Assembly (NCBI GenBank): GCA_963678675.1
Contig: OY783196.1
Coordinates: forward strand, 20,144,138 to 20,208,137
Direction of reading: 5' to 3'
Source: Xiphydria camelus
Lineage: Eukaryota > Arthropoda > Insecta > Hymenoptera > Xiphydriidae
DNA: 64,000 nt
Positions within the stretch are counted from its first letter, which is position 1; every line of letters starts with the position of its first letter. A program made the position numbers and the translations under genes. Positions 11,967 through 25,781 of this stretch are shown piece by piece. Under the pieces are notes generated by a model. It saw only the letters and a program-made list of their open reading frames with translations. It searched no databases and was not told the origin of the DNA.

Positions 11967-12265
11967 CCGGTAAAAAAGTGGTGTTAATTTTTAACACCAT
12001 TTCACCGGTGCAGACCTATATGTGTCATATCTGGTGTCATTCAATCTTATGCCATTGTTGTCTAACGCCAAAAGTGGTTCATATACAGGGTGCGTCACGC
12101 AATACACGCCAGCGTAGCGAGTTGCATATCGGTTATCCGCCTGGCGCCGTATACAGGCGCCTGCCCCTGCAGCGGATCGGATGCGTCAACCGATATGCAA
12201 CCCGCTACGCTGGCGTGTACTGCGTGACGCACCCGATATGTTCACACCGCAGAATTGTTCACAGT
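11967..12265. mobile_element. CACAGTG-type MITE, copy 1, interrupted by another element
   Basis: The sequence matches the intact copy at 25,624 on both sides of an insertion: GTGGTGTTAA, ACACCATTT, GGTGTCATT and CCAAAAGTGGT before it, CACACCGCAGAATTGTT and ACAGTG after it. The element at 12,085 splits it, so this insertion is the older of the two. Confidence 0.78.
12085..12235. mobile_element. Foldback element with ACAGGGTG end, nested
   Basis: The 151-bp palindrome begins ACAGGGTGCGTCACGC and ends GCGTGACGCACCCG. The arms carry ACACGCCAGCGTAGCG and its inverse CGCTACGCTGGCGTGT. ATAT lies directly outside each end (12,081-12,084 and 12,236-12,239). It sits inside the CACAGTG-type MITE. It shares terminus and flank type with the element at 2,714 but not the internal sequence. 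Confidence 0.85.
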
Positions 12266-14442
12266 GTACGCTTCGTTAAGTGCGGCATAAGTCTGGAAAG
12301 AGGACTATGCTTTACACGCGTATACATTGATGACGCACTGGCAAATGCACGACTTATGCAGGCGCTAGAACGACGTATTGCGAGCGAGAGCATCCCTCGA
12401 GAGCCCGTGATATATCCATCCTAACGCGATCATTATACGAGTACCTATTGTATAATATGTATACGCGTAGGTAGGTATACGAGCGCGTATTCCGACGCAT
12501 CACCGCGATTTATTATACCTACCGCGTTACTCTATTCGCGCTCGCCGAGGTTACGGAGAATTCTATTATGCGCATAATATTCAGATCGAACCGCTGCCGC
12601 AGTGAGAATTTATTTATTCGTGCCTGCCAAAATGCTATATAAATGGTGATTTTGTTACGCAGTTCAAAGTTGCCCTGCGTCGAGGACCGACGATCATTGT
12701 CCCGAAATGATTGATACGTCGAAAAAGTCGCGGGAAAAGGGGAGCCGTCGTAACCACCGGACTACGGTACCTCGACATTCGGCGCAAGAAGAAATAAAGT
12801 TGCGCGGGCGCACGAAATTTATTGTTTACATAGAATTTGGCCGACATTTTTACGTCGCGACCCGAACGAGACACCGTCGGTCACCCGCAGCTCAGACGCT
12901 TTGATTAAAGTCCGTCGCGCGAGCTTTCGACGCGCTGGCCGCCTATCGAATGTAGTTAGCGACAAAGTAGGTTGTTTCATTATTTAGGGGCGATAAAAAG
13001 GAATTTATGAGTTCGTATCATTAGCTCGTAAAGCGCATCGAACGATGCAATCCCGATATAATAGCGTGAAATATGAAAGCTCCCGTAATATAATTTCACG
13101 CGGGATTGCGAGAGTCAAGCGATGGATCCGCTCGTGCGATTAATACCGTTAAGAATGACGATATTTCGCGGATCTCGTCAGGCAGTCGCAACTGCACCGC
13201 GTCGTCTATCGCGTTCCCGAGAAATATTCTACGATATTTCCCTTCCTTTTTGTCGTCTCGTGTACAAGTGCTCAAATATAAAAAAAAAATGTAAAGCACG
13301 CGGGAAAAAGCACATTTGGTAACTACAAGTTCGATTCGTTTTGCTCTCATCAAAAATGCAGGCATAAATCGCTCCACCCCCGCGGCGGAAAAAGGAGCGT
13401 AAAAATAAAAGCCATCATCCGTTTAGAAATTTATCGAGGTACCTTTCGCGCATTCGGCCGATGCGATTAGGCCCCCGCCTATATACGGTCATCGGTGGTC
13501 GAACCGCGCCGAATTTTCAGATATAAAAGCCGCCGTGCGGGATCCGCCGGAATAATAGGCGCCTGGACCCTGCTGTTTTAGAGCCTGTCTCGGATTCAAT
13601 CACGTCTTTATGCCTTTCTTTATTGCCTCGCGCTCTCCGTCGATTTATACCTCGCTCGTTCGAAATGGCCCTTATGACAGCTACAAAAGTGTACCGTCGA
13701 CGCGTTACTCCTCGCGGCTCTAAATCGCGTTGCCAAGACTACATAAAATTGATTTCGGATACGAACGTCTTCAGCGACGACGAGGCACAGGCGACGAGTG
13801 CGAGTGGTTCGACACTGAAACGGACCAAGTTTGAAGCCCGTTAAAATTATATCATCTTACTTAGAATCTCGCTCATGTACAATTTTTATCATTTCTATTT
13901 CTTCCATTATTAAAAATGTCGTATTGTCCTTCAAATGTCAATTATTTACCGCGTTTAGCGTATAGGTAGTCGTATAAGACGATCGTCTATTTTATATCTT
14001 GAAATAAACGCTATGAGAAATTTCTTTTGAGAAACCCAACGTCTCAACCGAAGGTCACGCGAAGCCAATCCAATCGAGTTCCGAGTCACTCGAGCGCCGT
14101 ACGAAATAATTAATTCGCTTCTCCGAGTGTCGAGGCGTCGTACTCGCAATTTTTCAGCCCAGCGTTTCGCGGCATAATCACGATCTCGAGGGAAGAGTAC
14201 GAAATCAATCTTCGTTACGCGGTCAGACATCGTTCGGGATTAATGTAGAAGCGACGTTTCGCGTGCGAGGCAAATAACGGATCGGTGTACACAGTTGTTC
14301 GACGCGAGACGAGACGCGCGAGGCTAGCAGGGTGAGGAGGCTGACACAAGCATCGGCTTTAGGGGCTCTTCTCTCTCGGCGCGGCGCGGCGTGGCGTTTC
14401 CATCCACTCGTACATTTACCGTCGCCGCGTGCCCTCCGTCTC
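12266..14442. other. CpG-rich intergenic, nothing recognised
   Basis: Overlapping short frames appear in several phases on both strands, as expected from low stop-codon density in CpG-rich DNA. No gene, RNA or repeat was identified. A TATAAAAG word at 13,522 has no convincing initiator. Confidence 0.45.
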
Positions 14443-15394
14443 ACATACGTAGATTTCACAGATTTAGGCGGTCAAAAATATTTTTTTAAATATTCCAGTT
14501 CTATGTTGGTGGGTATGATATAAAATAAAAAAAGAATTATTTTTACTGTGATTATTTTATTAATATCAAGATTTTTACACAACAAATAATATGCAGTAAG
14601 GATTTTAAGGGCAACTTTGTAAAATAACGTAATACGGCTATAGAACGCAATAAACATAACGTGATCTAATCATCATCACAAGATTAAATAATGATGTCAT
14701 CCTCACATTCAGATCATTCCTCTAATAGCGCTTTATTTGGTGCGGCCGACATCAGAAGCTCTATTGTTTCATGTAGGAATGCTTTGTGTGAGGGTTTTTT
14801 TATTTATCTCATACAGCTAATGAGAGGGTCTGAACTTAATAAAAGCCTATGATATATATCTAAATTACATTGAGCAAAAATTAATTTTGCTCAATTTTGA
14901 CTCTAAAATTTCAAATTATCTTAATTTGGAAAAACGCGAGTTTCCGCGGCTAATTCTTTTAGTGATACACAGTTAAATATGTTAAAAATAGAACGTCAAA
15001 GAAATTATTACAGGGACGCGGACACTGAAATACGTTAAAAACCCTTTTTCAATAAATAAATACAAAAAACGAAAATAATTACTATTACAAAACATTAGTC
15101 CTTACCTGAATTATCGCAATCCATCACTATTTTTTATTAATAATTACTTTGAACATAAATATACACTTTAGAAAAGTAGTAACTTTGGGAGCGCCGAGAA
15201 CAAGTACGTACACGTTAAGCGACTATCGAATTCCGACTAACTGAGTGTCCACTCTGGCGCATCAATACGGGGTGTGGAGGGGCTATAATATTATTGCTGG
15301 AACTGTATACTACCACCGGTAGACGTGGATTTGTCATTCTTTTGTTTTAAAAAAATAGCTTTTGACCGCCTAAATCTATGAAATCTACGTATGT
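14443..15394. mobile_element. Non-autonomous TIR transposon, about 950 bp
   Basis: The terminal inverted repeats exceed 40 bp. The left end reads GATTTCACAGATTTAGGCGG and the right end CCGCCTAAATCTATGAAATC. Outside these, ACATACGTA and its inverse TACGTATGT border the unit, either part of the repeat or a palindromic target. The interior is AT-rich and has no transposase frame. The base composition drops sharply from the CpG-rich flanks. The superfamily is unresolved. Confidence 0.82.
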
Positions 15395-18279
15395 GCGTCT
15401 GTGCGAATCGCGAGCGCACACGCGCGCAAGCACCGAAGGACGGCTTTGCTCAGCCACTTCCAGACCCGACGCGCGAAATTAACACGACGACGACGATTCA
15501 CTCGGAATCGTGTCGATGCTCGATTTACTCCGGAAGCGCGTTTGGGAGCCCCGAACGGCGCGTCGCATTGTCAAATTTAATTGTCGAGATGATCTAATCT
15601 GCCGTCGGGAGCGTGCTTCGCGTGGAGAAAGAGGTCTGACACGTTTCGCTGTATTTCTACTAGCCGGGGGATAACGTGGCTAGGTTCGACGACTATCTGA
15701 TGGTATTTCATGAAGTGATTCACTCTGGAAATCAATCATAACTAACTCCTTTCATTATTTAAGCTTGGATCGCTCTTGCAACTTGATGTCTCTCAATTTT
15801 TCTAACGATCCGATAACGAGACGATGATGAAGACGACTAAGCAGTATAGTCACTCTGACGACTTAACGCGTTGTCCAATTAATTATAAGCGATAATATAA
15901 TGACGTGGCTCTATCCAGTTATCGTGAAGCGCAAACTTGCGCCTCTAAATGGATATCTAAATGGAGCAAAGGCGTTGAAATAGACGAAGAGGTATCGCCT
16001 TACGGGAAATTTATCCTATGAAGACCACTGGATACGTAATTCAACCCTCGGTCGTCTTTTCAGAGTGGTCGAGGCTTCCTGGAGATTTGCAAGCTCCTCG
16101 CAGTCGCTTTAACGGAGGATTCAAAGCGATGCCGATATAGACGGGGAAATAGGATTGGGCGTGGTGTCGAAGGCAAAGACTTGGTTGGTGTATTGGATGA
16201 GATCCAATAACGTTTCGATCATCGGGTGCGTCCCTTGAACGGCGCTGCGACGCCTCGATATTAAGTGACGACCGAGTTGCGTCTACAGAAAGACAAACTC
16301 TCGCGGATGCGAGAGGGTAAATTGTCTGCGAAGTTTGTACAATAATATTGAGAATATAAAATAAATTGTTTCGCCAGACTCGTTTCGAATTTTACTAAAA
16401 ATCGCGAATTTATTTCAACTTCTATCTCGCTTATATTAGAAATTGGACTAAATCGGTTTGAATATAATTTGTGTAGAGCAATGCTAATCTCAAATAATAA
16501 TTTATTACTATTCAAACTTCATCGGATAAAATTATGTGAAATATCAATGACAAGGTAAATGTTGATATTAAGTATCGCATCAATTCCAGGATCACAATTA
16601 CGACCGTGCGATGATTATCTGCAGTAATCGCGTGCTACATGAACTCAAGTTGAATTGAAGGCACGCAATCTGATAGCACGCAGCATGAAATACCAATACG
16701 GCGAAAAACGCCGATGACAGGTAGTGATTACATGCGACCGTCGTACTCTCCACACATGTATGCATTTATCCGCGAGTACAGAATTTCATTTCTGCTGAAA
16801 TATGAGTTTGAAATTCCCGAAAATGGTACCTACATGGGTTCCCAACGGGAAGTTGGATTGTCGATCCGTACGAGACGAGGTTTCGCGTTCACGGCTCGTC
16901 ACACGATACCGCATTGGCGCGTACAACATTGGGCCTCCAACCCTCCGCCGTCGGATTTGCAGCAGAGGAATCGCGCGCGCGCTCCCCGGAACTGCGTCAT
17001 CCGAGGCAGACCTCATTAGCAGACAGTGATTGCAGCATTTATTATTCTCGCGTTCGCTCGGAAAATTTGCATAATATTCGAGAGCCCGTCGCTCTTGCCA
17101 ATGCGTGTAACATTCGCTAACTGGTAGCCAGACGGCGGGAGGATATATTTTTTTAGGAGGGTCGCCTCACGACACCACTGAAATTGTTTAGCGACTCCGC
17201 GGGATGAGCGAGGAAGGGGGCGAAGTAATGAAGTGCTCCCGGCAGTCGCTGCTGTTACGGGATGATGCATTCATTAAATCTGTATCGGTACCGAAATGAA
17301 AAACAGCACAATCAGTCAGCGCTCCCTCCTCGCAAGGGTTGCGGAGCGTTTTTGAAAATTGACTCCGCCGCGCTCCCCTCGAACGCCACTCACCACCGTT
17401 CGAACGGCGTGAAATAAATGAACGTTAATTCGAACGAAATTTCACGGCGCGTTAGCTCGACGTCGAAGCCGCGTCACGGCGGTCTAATTATGTCTTAGCA
17501 AAAAATTACGGTCAGAAATATGGTGTTGCTGCTGAGTAGTCTATAAATAAAAAATGTATAGGTACATTTTTAGGCAGCTTGAATTTGTAAACAAGTGAAG
17601 TGCACTTTGAAAAGTTCACAAATTCGAGCATTATTTCTTAAATTATTTGTATGAAAAGTTATTTTTTATGTGGAAATGGGGAAACTATATTATAATTCAT
17701 GTAGTGTAAAAATGATAGCGTGCCTCATATCGGCGCCATTGGAAATGTAATTGGAATCGACGAATTTATTTATACAATAAATTAGGTTACGTTTCGTTGA
17801 GCCGAAAGTGGTATTGATTTCCACGCGATACTCGAGGATGGGCGACAAAAAAATATATCCGCAACCCCATTCGAAAATATTCCCGTCTGCACGCGTGAAC
17901 CGTGCGCCCTATGCGTGCTCCGTCGCGTAGAACGCGGATACCGGGCGAAATAGAATTGTTAATTGGAACGCTGAGCACACTATACCCACCTCTGCCGATG
18001 CCCGATTCGTTTCTGATAATTGGCGAGCGCGGCGTACGATTCGGCACTTGTGTCTGAAATTGATTTCATCTCGAAGTACTATACTTCCTCGATTCTTCGA
18101 TCCGTCTTGTAATCCCAGCCGTTGGCCGCTCATGATGGCAACACTCACCTTGAGTGTCCATCGTGAGTAGATGTCGTTAAAATTGATCTAAATTACCTAC
18201 GTATCTGGGGAAGTATCTCTTTGTAAATACAGCGAGTTCGGCTTGGGTCATCCGTGACACTGCTAAATATTTTCGATAT
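15395..18279. other. Intergenic, nothing recognised
   Basis: No domain-bearing frame or RNA gene was found. The CpG-rich blocks at 16,700-17,500 generate paired frames on both strands that are shadows of each other. Confidence 0.45.
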
Positions 18280-18512
18280 GGTCAGGGAGAAAGAAATTAG
18301 TAGATTTGACTACTTTGGCGGTCACAGGTGGGGGAACACTGATTTAATTACCTACTTGAATTAAATAATTCGCTTATATTGATTAACGACCGTTTAATGA
18401 AAACAAGCTGTAGGCAATTCTGGAAAATTCTTCATTCAAATAACCAAATCTGCGTTCCTCCGCCTGTGATCGCTAATTTAGTCAACTCTGCTACTTATCT
18501 TTTCGGTGATCT
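18280..18512. mobile_element. MITE related to the CACTGAG family, copy 3 (diverged)
   Basis: The inner parts match copies 1 and 2 (ATTGATTAACGACC, CAAATAACCAAATCTGCGTT), while the ends are degraded: AGAAATTAGTAGATTTGAC at the left and AACTCTGCTACTTATCTTTT at the right. It is the oldest-looking of the three copies. Confidence 0.65.
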
Positions 18513-21500
18513 GATGTTCGAAATGAATCATTGATTAATTTAAATTGACGGCAAATTCAGTCCGCGTGTATAGCTTGAGTTATTGCAATTTTAGAAAAAA
18601 AATATTTGGTGAAGAATTTCATGAAAAAAAGTTACGATAATCAAGTCACCGTTAAAATTTCTATAATTGAAGAAAGAGATTGAACCTCTGCAAAACTCAT
18701 CTCGATGGTGGTATAAACTTTGCTTTTTGGGGCGTTCTCGAAAATGCTCCGGAGCGAGAAGAAGCGCGATTTCGCGCGCCAAAGGCACGAGCAAAATTTT
18801 ACCCCGCAGTTTGAATTTCCTCTTTACTTCCCGAAGAAACTTTGCACTCGAATCGCTCGGCGCGGGAGCCAAGTCAAAATGCCTGCAGATAAAAGTGTAC
18901 GTTTGTCCGTTGCGCTCGGTTCCCTTCCGCGGGGAGGACCGTTTGGCCGGCAAGAGTTATACGAAATTACAGCGAAGATTTGTCGTAAAATTACGCGATG
19001 CCAGAGCCCCGGTCAGGCGTCCGAGTAAACGCCGATTGGAAAGTTGGTTCCAGTTAAAATGGGGACCCGGGTCCGTAAAAGCTGACGGTTCGCAAACAAA
19101 CCCAGTTTGGCGTTGGAAAACTGCAATGTTTGAAAGTGGGTCAATTTCGAGAGCGGGGTACTGCACGTTGGCCAAAGTAATTTCCTCATTTGTCCGAGTC
19201 AATAGAGTCTGGGAGGAAAATTTTCCGGGTTCGCGAAATTATTTTCAGGAGGATATGACCATTTTTACAAAACTTAAACGACGACGTCGGCGAAACTCCG
19301 TTCCGCGGGGTTAAAGCTGTCTGGTCTATGAAAACTCGCGCCGTGATAGCGATCGCAATAAGCTGTAAATAATCCACAGATTTTCATGACGCTCGAGCGT
19401 GATATCGATCGGAGGAAGACTCGATTCGGCCGGAAATACGACGTTCTGCGCGAATAGAATCTCGTTCCAGTCGTCTGAGTAATTACAATACACACTTGGC
19501 TATCCAGTCGTCGGCAGCATAATCGGTACTTCCGTTCAGTTCAAAAGAAAAAAAAACGTTGCAGTTGTGAAAGACAATCAAGTAGCAAAGTTAAACATCT
19601 TATAGCTAAGTACATACTATATCATTTCTTGGTAAGGATAATAGACGATGAATTTTTTTCCTTTTAAACGTTGCGATGTAGAAATTCTTCAAAAAAGCGT
19701 TAAGTTTAATACAAGGTATATAAATATTGATTACGATATACTACAGTATGATCCGCAATCGACACCGAGAGAGAGAAAGAGGGAGAGAGAGAGAGACCGC
19801 CGACGGAAATATGACTCGAGTCGTGTTACCGGAAGGCGAAACCTCATCGTATCAGGAAGTATAAAAATAGTTTAGTTATTAAAAATCTATCACGTCAAAA
19901 CGTAGATATTTTGCTAAACATCAATTCCCACTCAAAACAGTGATCAATGGGTATCGCATTCAAAGCGTCGCGCGATTCAATCCCGAAGGAATTGTTTTCC
20001 TATTCGATAGGATATCTTTCGTCGAGTGGAAGGGAATTTCTCAACGGAGCGAGCGAGCCAAACCCGAGAGCCAGCTATTGTTCGAGCGTCGGATTTCGAA
20101 CTCGACTCGAAGGAAGTCGAGTCCGACCTCGATTTCGGTTATTAAGAATTCCTTGTAATATAGATATATGCGGGTGTGTTAAATAATTTAATCGACAGCG
20201 AGGAAGCCATATTAAAAACGCGCCGAAGGAATGGAAGCAGCTGCGCGGAGATGGCGGAGTCGGGACGCTATAATTAGAGGTAAGTGCGTTAATGAGAACC
20301 CGTATTTGCCTACAGGCGTGGAGACAGCCCTTTCAGTCCCGTTCGCGGGACCGCCGACTGGATTGTCATCTCGGTTTCCATGAGAACAACGCCTGCAGTC
20401 TCGACGTCGCTGCGGGGTTCTTAATACTCTTAGGGTTGATTGTCCCGGTCTGCCGGATAAAATTTATCCAGTGGTTAATTCCGGACTTGGACAGCTAAAC
20501 CAACTTTTTAAATTTCGAAGGTAGAGTTTATCTAGTTTATCTTATCCGGTATCTATCAACGCGCTCCACTTGACATGCCGCGTCGTGGGGTTTAAAATTG
20601 ATCATGACTCCGAAGTTCCTTCGATTGATCGAAGACTGCTGAAATAGATACAAACTCCGAAAGAGAGAGACGACGTGTCCTGAGATTTCAAACTGTATAT
20701 ATGAGAACGACTTTTATCCTTCGCGGAAAAAGAGTATATCTACAGGACGATAGCTTAAGATAGGGGGAACACTCGTCGTTTAACGACGGAAATGGACGAC
20801 TTCTGAACCTGAGATTGAAAATCGATTTACCCTTTTTCTCGGGGATTTCAGCAATTTAAGAGCCTTTGAAGAGAGAAGGGTCGCGATAAGTACATTTAGA
20901 ACGTGGTGATAGCGAGAGGTGGATATTTGTAACGGCTGTATTCGCGATGTATTGTGTACCCACAAGCAATGTATCGTTTGACAGCCCACGAAAAAAAGAG
21001 TGTATTTAAAGGAAAATATTTTCCTTATCGCTAACAATGGCTATTAACTTATTATACTAGTTGAAAAAGAAACGCAATAATTGTAAAGCTACGCTAACAC
21101 TACAGAGTTTTTACGTATCAATGAATAGATGCCCTTGAAAATGAAAAATATAAAATGTAAAATTTATCAAGAATTGTTATCGAGAGAAAGAGTGGCGTTC
21201 CTAAATCTTGAGGGGGAAAGAGACGTAAAGTTACGAGTGCGGTGTAAAACAGATTTCTCCTTTTAGTAACCCACCTCGCGGACCTAAGTTTAAGAGAGGA
21301 AAGTTAAAATGTCTTTCGCGGAGCATTCGACAACGAGTAGGGTAGGTACCTTCTTCCAACGAAGGAGCAAAGAAGTGCACGATACTTAACTCGTACCCAG
21401 CAAATAGTGCACTCCCTCGCATCTTACTTCCGTCTGTACCTCCAAAGGTTACTAGCCCTTATCAAACCCTTTCCCTCATCGTCCTGTTGAATTTCGGAAC

Positions 21501-23220
21501 CTCTTGATATAACTTCGGGATATTCAAGAACCACATATTTTCAAATCAATCCCGTTTCATCCCTAAAAAAGGCTTTCGATCTCGACGCAAATTGGCGCTG
21601 CCAATAACCACCCTGTCGTAATGTTTCGACTCGTGTCCATCGATCAATTCCAAGAATTCAATTTATCACGCAATATCGCGCGACGCTGCTCGTTCCGAGC
21701 AATTCTCCCGCTATGTAAGAAAACGCCGGGCGCTCTTTTCGCGGCGAGCCGCGCACGTAGAAAATTCCCTCGGTGGCGAAGGGAAAAAAAAGCGTACGCC
21801 CTCGACAAACTCCGGGAAACAGGAGAGCGAAGAGAAGCCACGGAGCTTTCGGCAAAAAAGCCTTTACCAACAGCGGCGTTCCAGCCTCGTCGATCCTCAC
21901 TCCCACGCCACCCCATCCTTCGCGCTCGTCCTCGTTCAATGTCACGGCCGTCTCGCGTTCCCGCTGTTCCGCCCTGCACGTCGGACCGTTATACCATCTA
22001 CACCCTCCCCGTCTACACGTGCTCGCACCACGCCGCGGCGCTTCGTCGAGCCGCGCGGACGATATTTTAATTACTAAATGCACTCGAGTCGCGCGTCGCG
22101 CCCAAACGCCGACGCCCCGCCGCCAATTCTCCACCTTCCACGTTCTCAAATTCGTACCGACGCCCGCAACTAAAATATTTAAAGTGCGCGTTTTTTGCCG
22201 GCGCAGAGCTCGCACTTTCGACGTATTCGTCGAGGGAAATGGAAAAGCTCGGGGAAATTTTGCGAAACGCGCTCTTCGGCGGTTGATATTTGCCGGATGG
22301 CGTGTGCATCTGGTTCACGGAAGACTAAATTACTTCGGCTTTATCGACGCGTGAATTTATCATTCCTCGCAAGTCGATATTGAGATTTCTGCCGTTATAC
22401 GTCATTATATCGCCTCCGTCTCGAAAGCCTCGCGAAGCACCGTTATTGAGAGGGGAAAAAAATGACCGCAGAGGGAGTCGAGAACGAACGTCATCGATTT
22501 TCGCATGACTCGCGCGCTGGCGAAGGGGAGGGCGAGCCCGGTTTTAATCCACGGATTAGAGCGCTTATACTTACGCGCGCTCTTCGCGGTCGGAAGCACA
22601 GCGGATTCTCCTTACCGCACACATGATAAGTACGCGTAAGAGCATTACTTCGGCGGGAAGTCCACAACGAGAGATACGAGCTCTCCGCATCGTCCCTCCT
22701 CGTTAAGAATTCATCGCGCGTCTCGCGCGCTGGGGTCACGGCCTGATTCCTCCTTTGACCCGCATCCTTGATTTACACTTCCCGGTATATCGAATCACGA
22801 TGGCCGAGCTTATACGCGGAGGCACCGCACGAGTTGCCGCTGGAAGCGCGCGCCCCGTGACAAGACATCATTCGTCCTGCGGTGTCCCACGAGGAGCGAA
22901 AGAATTTCACGGCTCGTGCGTTTTGACCCTTGGCAAGAGGCGGCGACGCTGTGATCTCACAACCGAGGGAACGACGTTTGACTTTCTAACAGACTCCGTC
23001 GCTTCCGTCTGTTTGCACGTCATTCGCTATTTTTCGTCGCATAACCCGATCGATCGACGAGATTTTACCAGAAATAACGCCGCAACGCGCGAGCAAAAAA
23101 AATTCCACGCGAAAAAACGGATACGCGCCCGCGCCTTTCACAATCCTGAAACTTTTCAGCGACGAGAAAGGTCGAATGCATTATTTAAGGGACAGCGGGG
23201 ATAATCGCAGGGCTGCGTCA
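18513..23220. other. CpG-rich intergenic block with long spurious frames
   Basis: Several frames exceed 140 codons (for example 18,667-19,314 and 21,773-22,354). They overlap frames of similar length on the opposite strand, are rich in Arg/Ser/Pro and show no domain. I see no gene here. Confidence 0.5.
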
Positions 23221-23230
23221 CCGCGCTGTG

Positions 23231-23260
23231 TATAAAAGCGAGCCACTCCTTCACTCAGTC
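23231..23260 (+). promoter_or_regulatory. Possible TATA/initiator core promoter
   Basis: TATAAAAG at 23,231 is followed by TCAGT at 23,255-23,259. The A of the initiator falls 26 bases after the first T of the TATA box, normal arthropod spacing. No recognisable gene follows within several kilobases, so this may be chance or the start of a non-coding or unrecognised transcript. Confidence 0.3.
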
Positions 23261-23299
23261 TCCGTACGACCCCGCCGAGTCGACACACTAAAAAAATAG

Positions 23300-25623
23300 A
23301 GGGGTGCAATGTGATAAATATTTATTAATTACACGACACGACCGAGCTTTTTCATACCATCGGTCTTTGTCTTCCGCTAAAGAACTCGTCGGAGAGTGGA
23401 CCGAGGTGATATACGCGACGGGGATTACTCGCGCAACGATCGACCGTGACGATGAGTGACGTCCATGGATGTTACATCGATTAGAGCTCTTCCCGAAAAA
23501 TGGAATGCGAAGACTGCACGGTTAAAATGGGAAGGGAAATTCTTGCAACGCGAGGAAAGTCTTAAAACGGCAAGGGCTAGGCGTGCCGCGCGTATCGCGA
23601 ACGTGATTTAAACTCTTGAAAATGTTGCTTAGACCCCCGGGCGGTTCCAATTAACCCGCCACGTTGTACGTGATATTAGTTGGATGTTGACAGTGGCCCT
23701 GATAAGATCTGGACAGCTCGTGGCTCGCTCGTTTATTATTCATTACACTTTAAACTCGAGACACGCGGCTCAGGCGCCCGAGGAGCGAACCTACCGGGGT
23801 TGCGCGCCGAACGAAGCTGCGAGGGTGTGGAGTTTAAAAAATCCTTTCGAATATTTCGAAAAAAAAGTACATCATTCTACGGGGATTTTATCGAGACTGT
23901 ACGTTCGTTTTTCTGATGTCGAGCTAATTTTTTGATTCAGGAATACTTTGTCACGACGTACCTTGTCATATATTCATTGTTCTTGCTAAGGTAGAATACG
24001 ATGACCTGGATAAACATAATCGCTTTAAATTGCAGCTCATAGAGAAATGCATTCGTATTCTCTCATTAATATTTAACGACGGAACGAAGAGTCCAATTTC
24101 TATTATGTGGTGCCGGGGGTGAGATAAGCTTCCACAGAATATACCTATGCAGTAAAATCGCGAAGTTCGCCCGTTAAGGAAACTTTCAGAAGCATTTCGA
24201 AATCAAGAAAATTGCGAGACCGTAATATTCCGAGTGAAGAAGACGACTTGTTTGTTCTGTACATTGTAATACTCGTAGTAGGGTGCGGAAAGGTTGTTGA
24301 ACCGTGGACGGTAATAAGATCCAAGTACCCATACGCGGCTTTCACTTGGAAAAACTATGAGCTCGTCCTGGATTAATCTATGTCGATGGATAGTAAAGTC
24401 ACACCACGAGGTGTCGTAAAACTGCAGTGCTCGGGTCGTAAAGTCTCGTCAATCGTGAGTGATGAAGCTTAACGTCAGACTGCCCGACGACACGATAATG
24501 ATCGTACGTATAGCGTACAATCTCTCGAACGAGGTAAAGAACTCAGAAAAATTGCGAGGAAAAATATAGGAGTTTTTCTAGAGGGGGAAATATTAGGGAA
24601 GAATTATTTAGGGCTTAAGGGGCTCAGAATTTATTGAAAGACAAATCGATAATAATTTGAGTTTTTCATCGTTCAACTACCGACTTAGGCTTAATTTAAT
24701 ATCGATCGAAAGTGGAATTACAGCCCTTAACGAATCTCACTTGTCAAGAAAATTTGGAAAACTTAATCTATAAATCCTTCTTAAGAGCGTCTCAATTTAT
24801 CTCTCACTCTTTTGGCAATAAGAAAAAAAGGTAAAATTAAAAAAAAATAACCGCACCTCACTCGTATATAATTGAAATGACGAAGACTTCCCATGAAAAG
24901 ATATATATTTTCGGAATATCTGCCATGTATCAGACATCCTTGCATCGTATTGATAATTCATCCACGTCCTGCCTAGATATACGTACCCTAGTATCCCATT
25001 AATTTTCCAAAAACATTTGAATAATACCGCGACAGAGACTACTCGTCACGCTCCGAACATAAATATTACATTTCATTCGAGCGCGAAGCTCGCCGGCGAC
25101 TCGCGGCGTAGTGTTTTTGATCGAGTGGAGTGCGTTTGATGGAGAAAAGCGAAGCGACTGGACAGTAGCGAATTGCGAGTGAATAGGCGCGGAAAACGAA
25201 CCACCCCTTGTCAACCGACGCAAGTGCGACAAATAAGCAGCGCGCTGCCATTTTTCGGTTCGGTGGGAAATTTTAATTCCGCGCAGACAATGCTCGCGGT
25301 ACTGGAGAGAATAAGCCAATCTCACTTCGCTCCATTGCGTGCGTGGACCACGACGCGTCCGATTATTTTTCGTTGATAAATGACAACAAAACGGATTAGC
25401 TTCCCTGACGGACGTGACTGACAGGCGAGATGATACCGCAATGACGTTCCAGTATGCAGTCTCGATCACATCACGCCTGTATCTGTACCTGGTCTAATCA
25501 GCGTACTTACGAGGGGATGCTAATAAAGTTAAGTCGCGGTGTACGTATAAGTATTTTGGGTCAGAAAAGTTGTTCAAATATTTCTTTTTTATATAAACGT
25601 TGTACAATTGAATTCATAACGTG
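23300..25623. other. Intergenic, nothing recognised
   Basis: Short frames only. The frames around 25,000-25,470 overlap on both strands and carry no domain. Confidence 0.45.
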
Positions 25624-25781
25624 CACAGTGAAAACGTGGTGTTAACTTGTAACACCATTTTGCCGGTGTAGACCTATATACATATATGTGTACCACATCT
25701 GGTGTCATTTTGTCTTATGCCATTGTTATCTAATACCAAAAGTGGTCTATATAAGCCCACACCGCAGAATTGTTTACAGTG
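25624..25781. mobile_element. CACAGTG-type MITE, copy 2 (intact)
   Basis: The ends CACAGTGAAAAC and GTTTACAGTG are imperfect inverses. Near the left end an internal hairpin is formed by GGTGTTAACTTGTAACACC. The body matches the split copy at 11,967-12,265, which makes it the reference for that nested insertion. Confidence 0.75.

Noticed and set aside
18667..19314. 215-codon open frame on the plus strand
   Set aside because: Overlaps other frames on both strands, has no recognisable domain, and ends in an arginine run; a chance frame is likelier.
21621..22354. Set of four frames over 140 codons on both strands
   Set aside because: They are mutual shadows in a CpG-rich block; none has a domain or codon pattern that singles it out.
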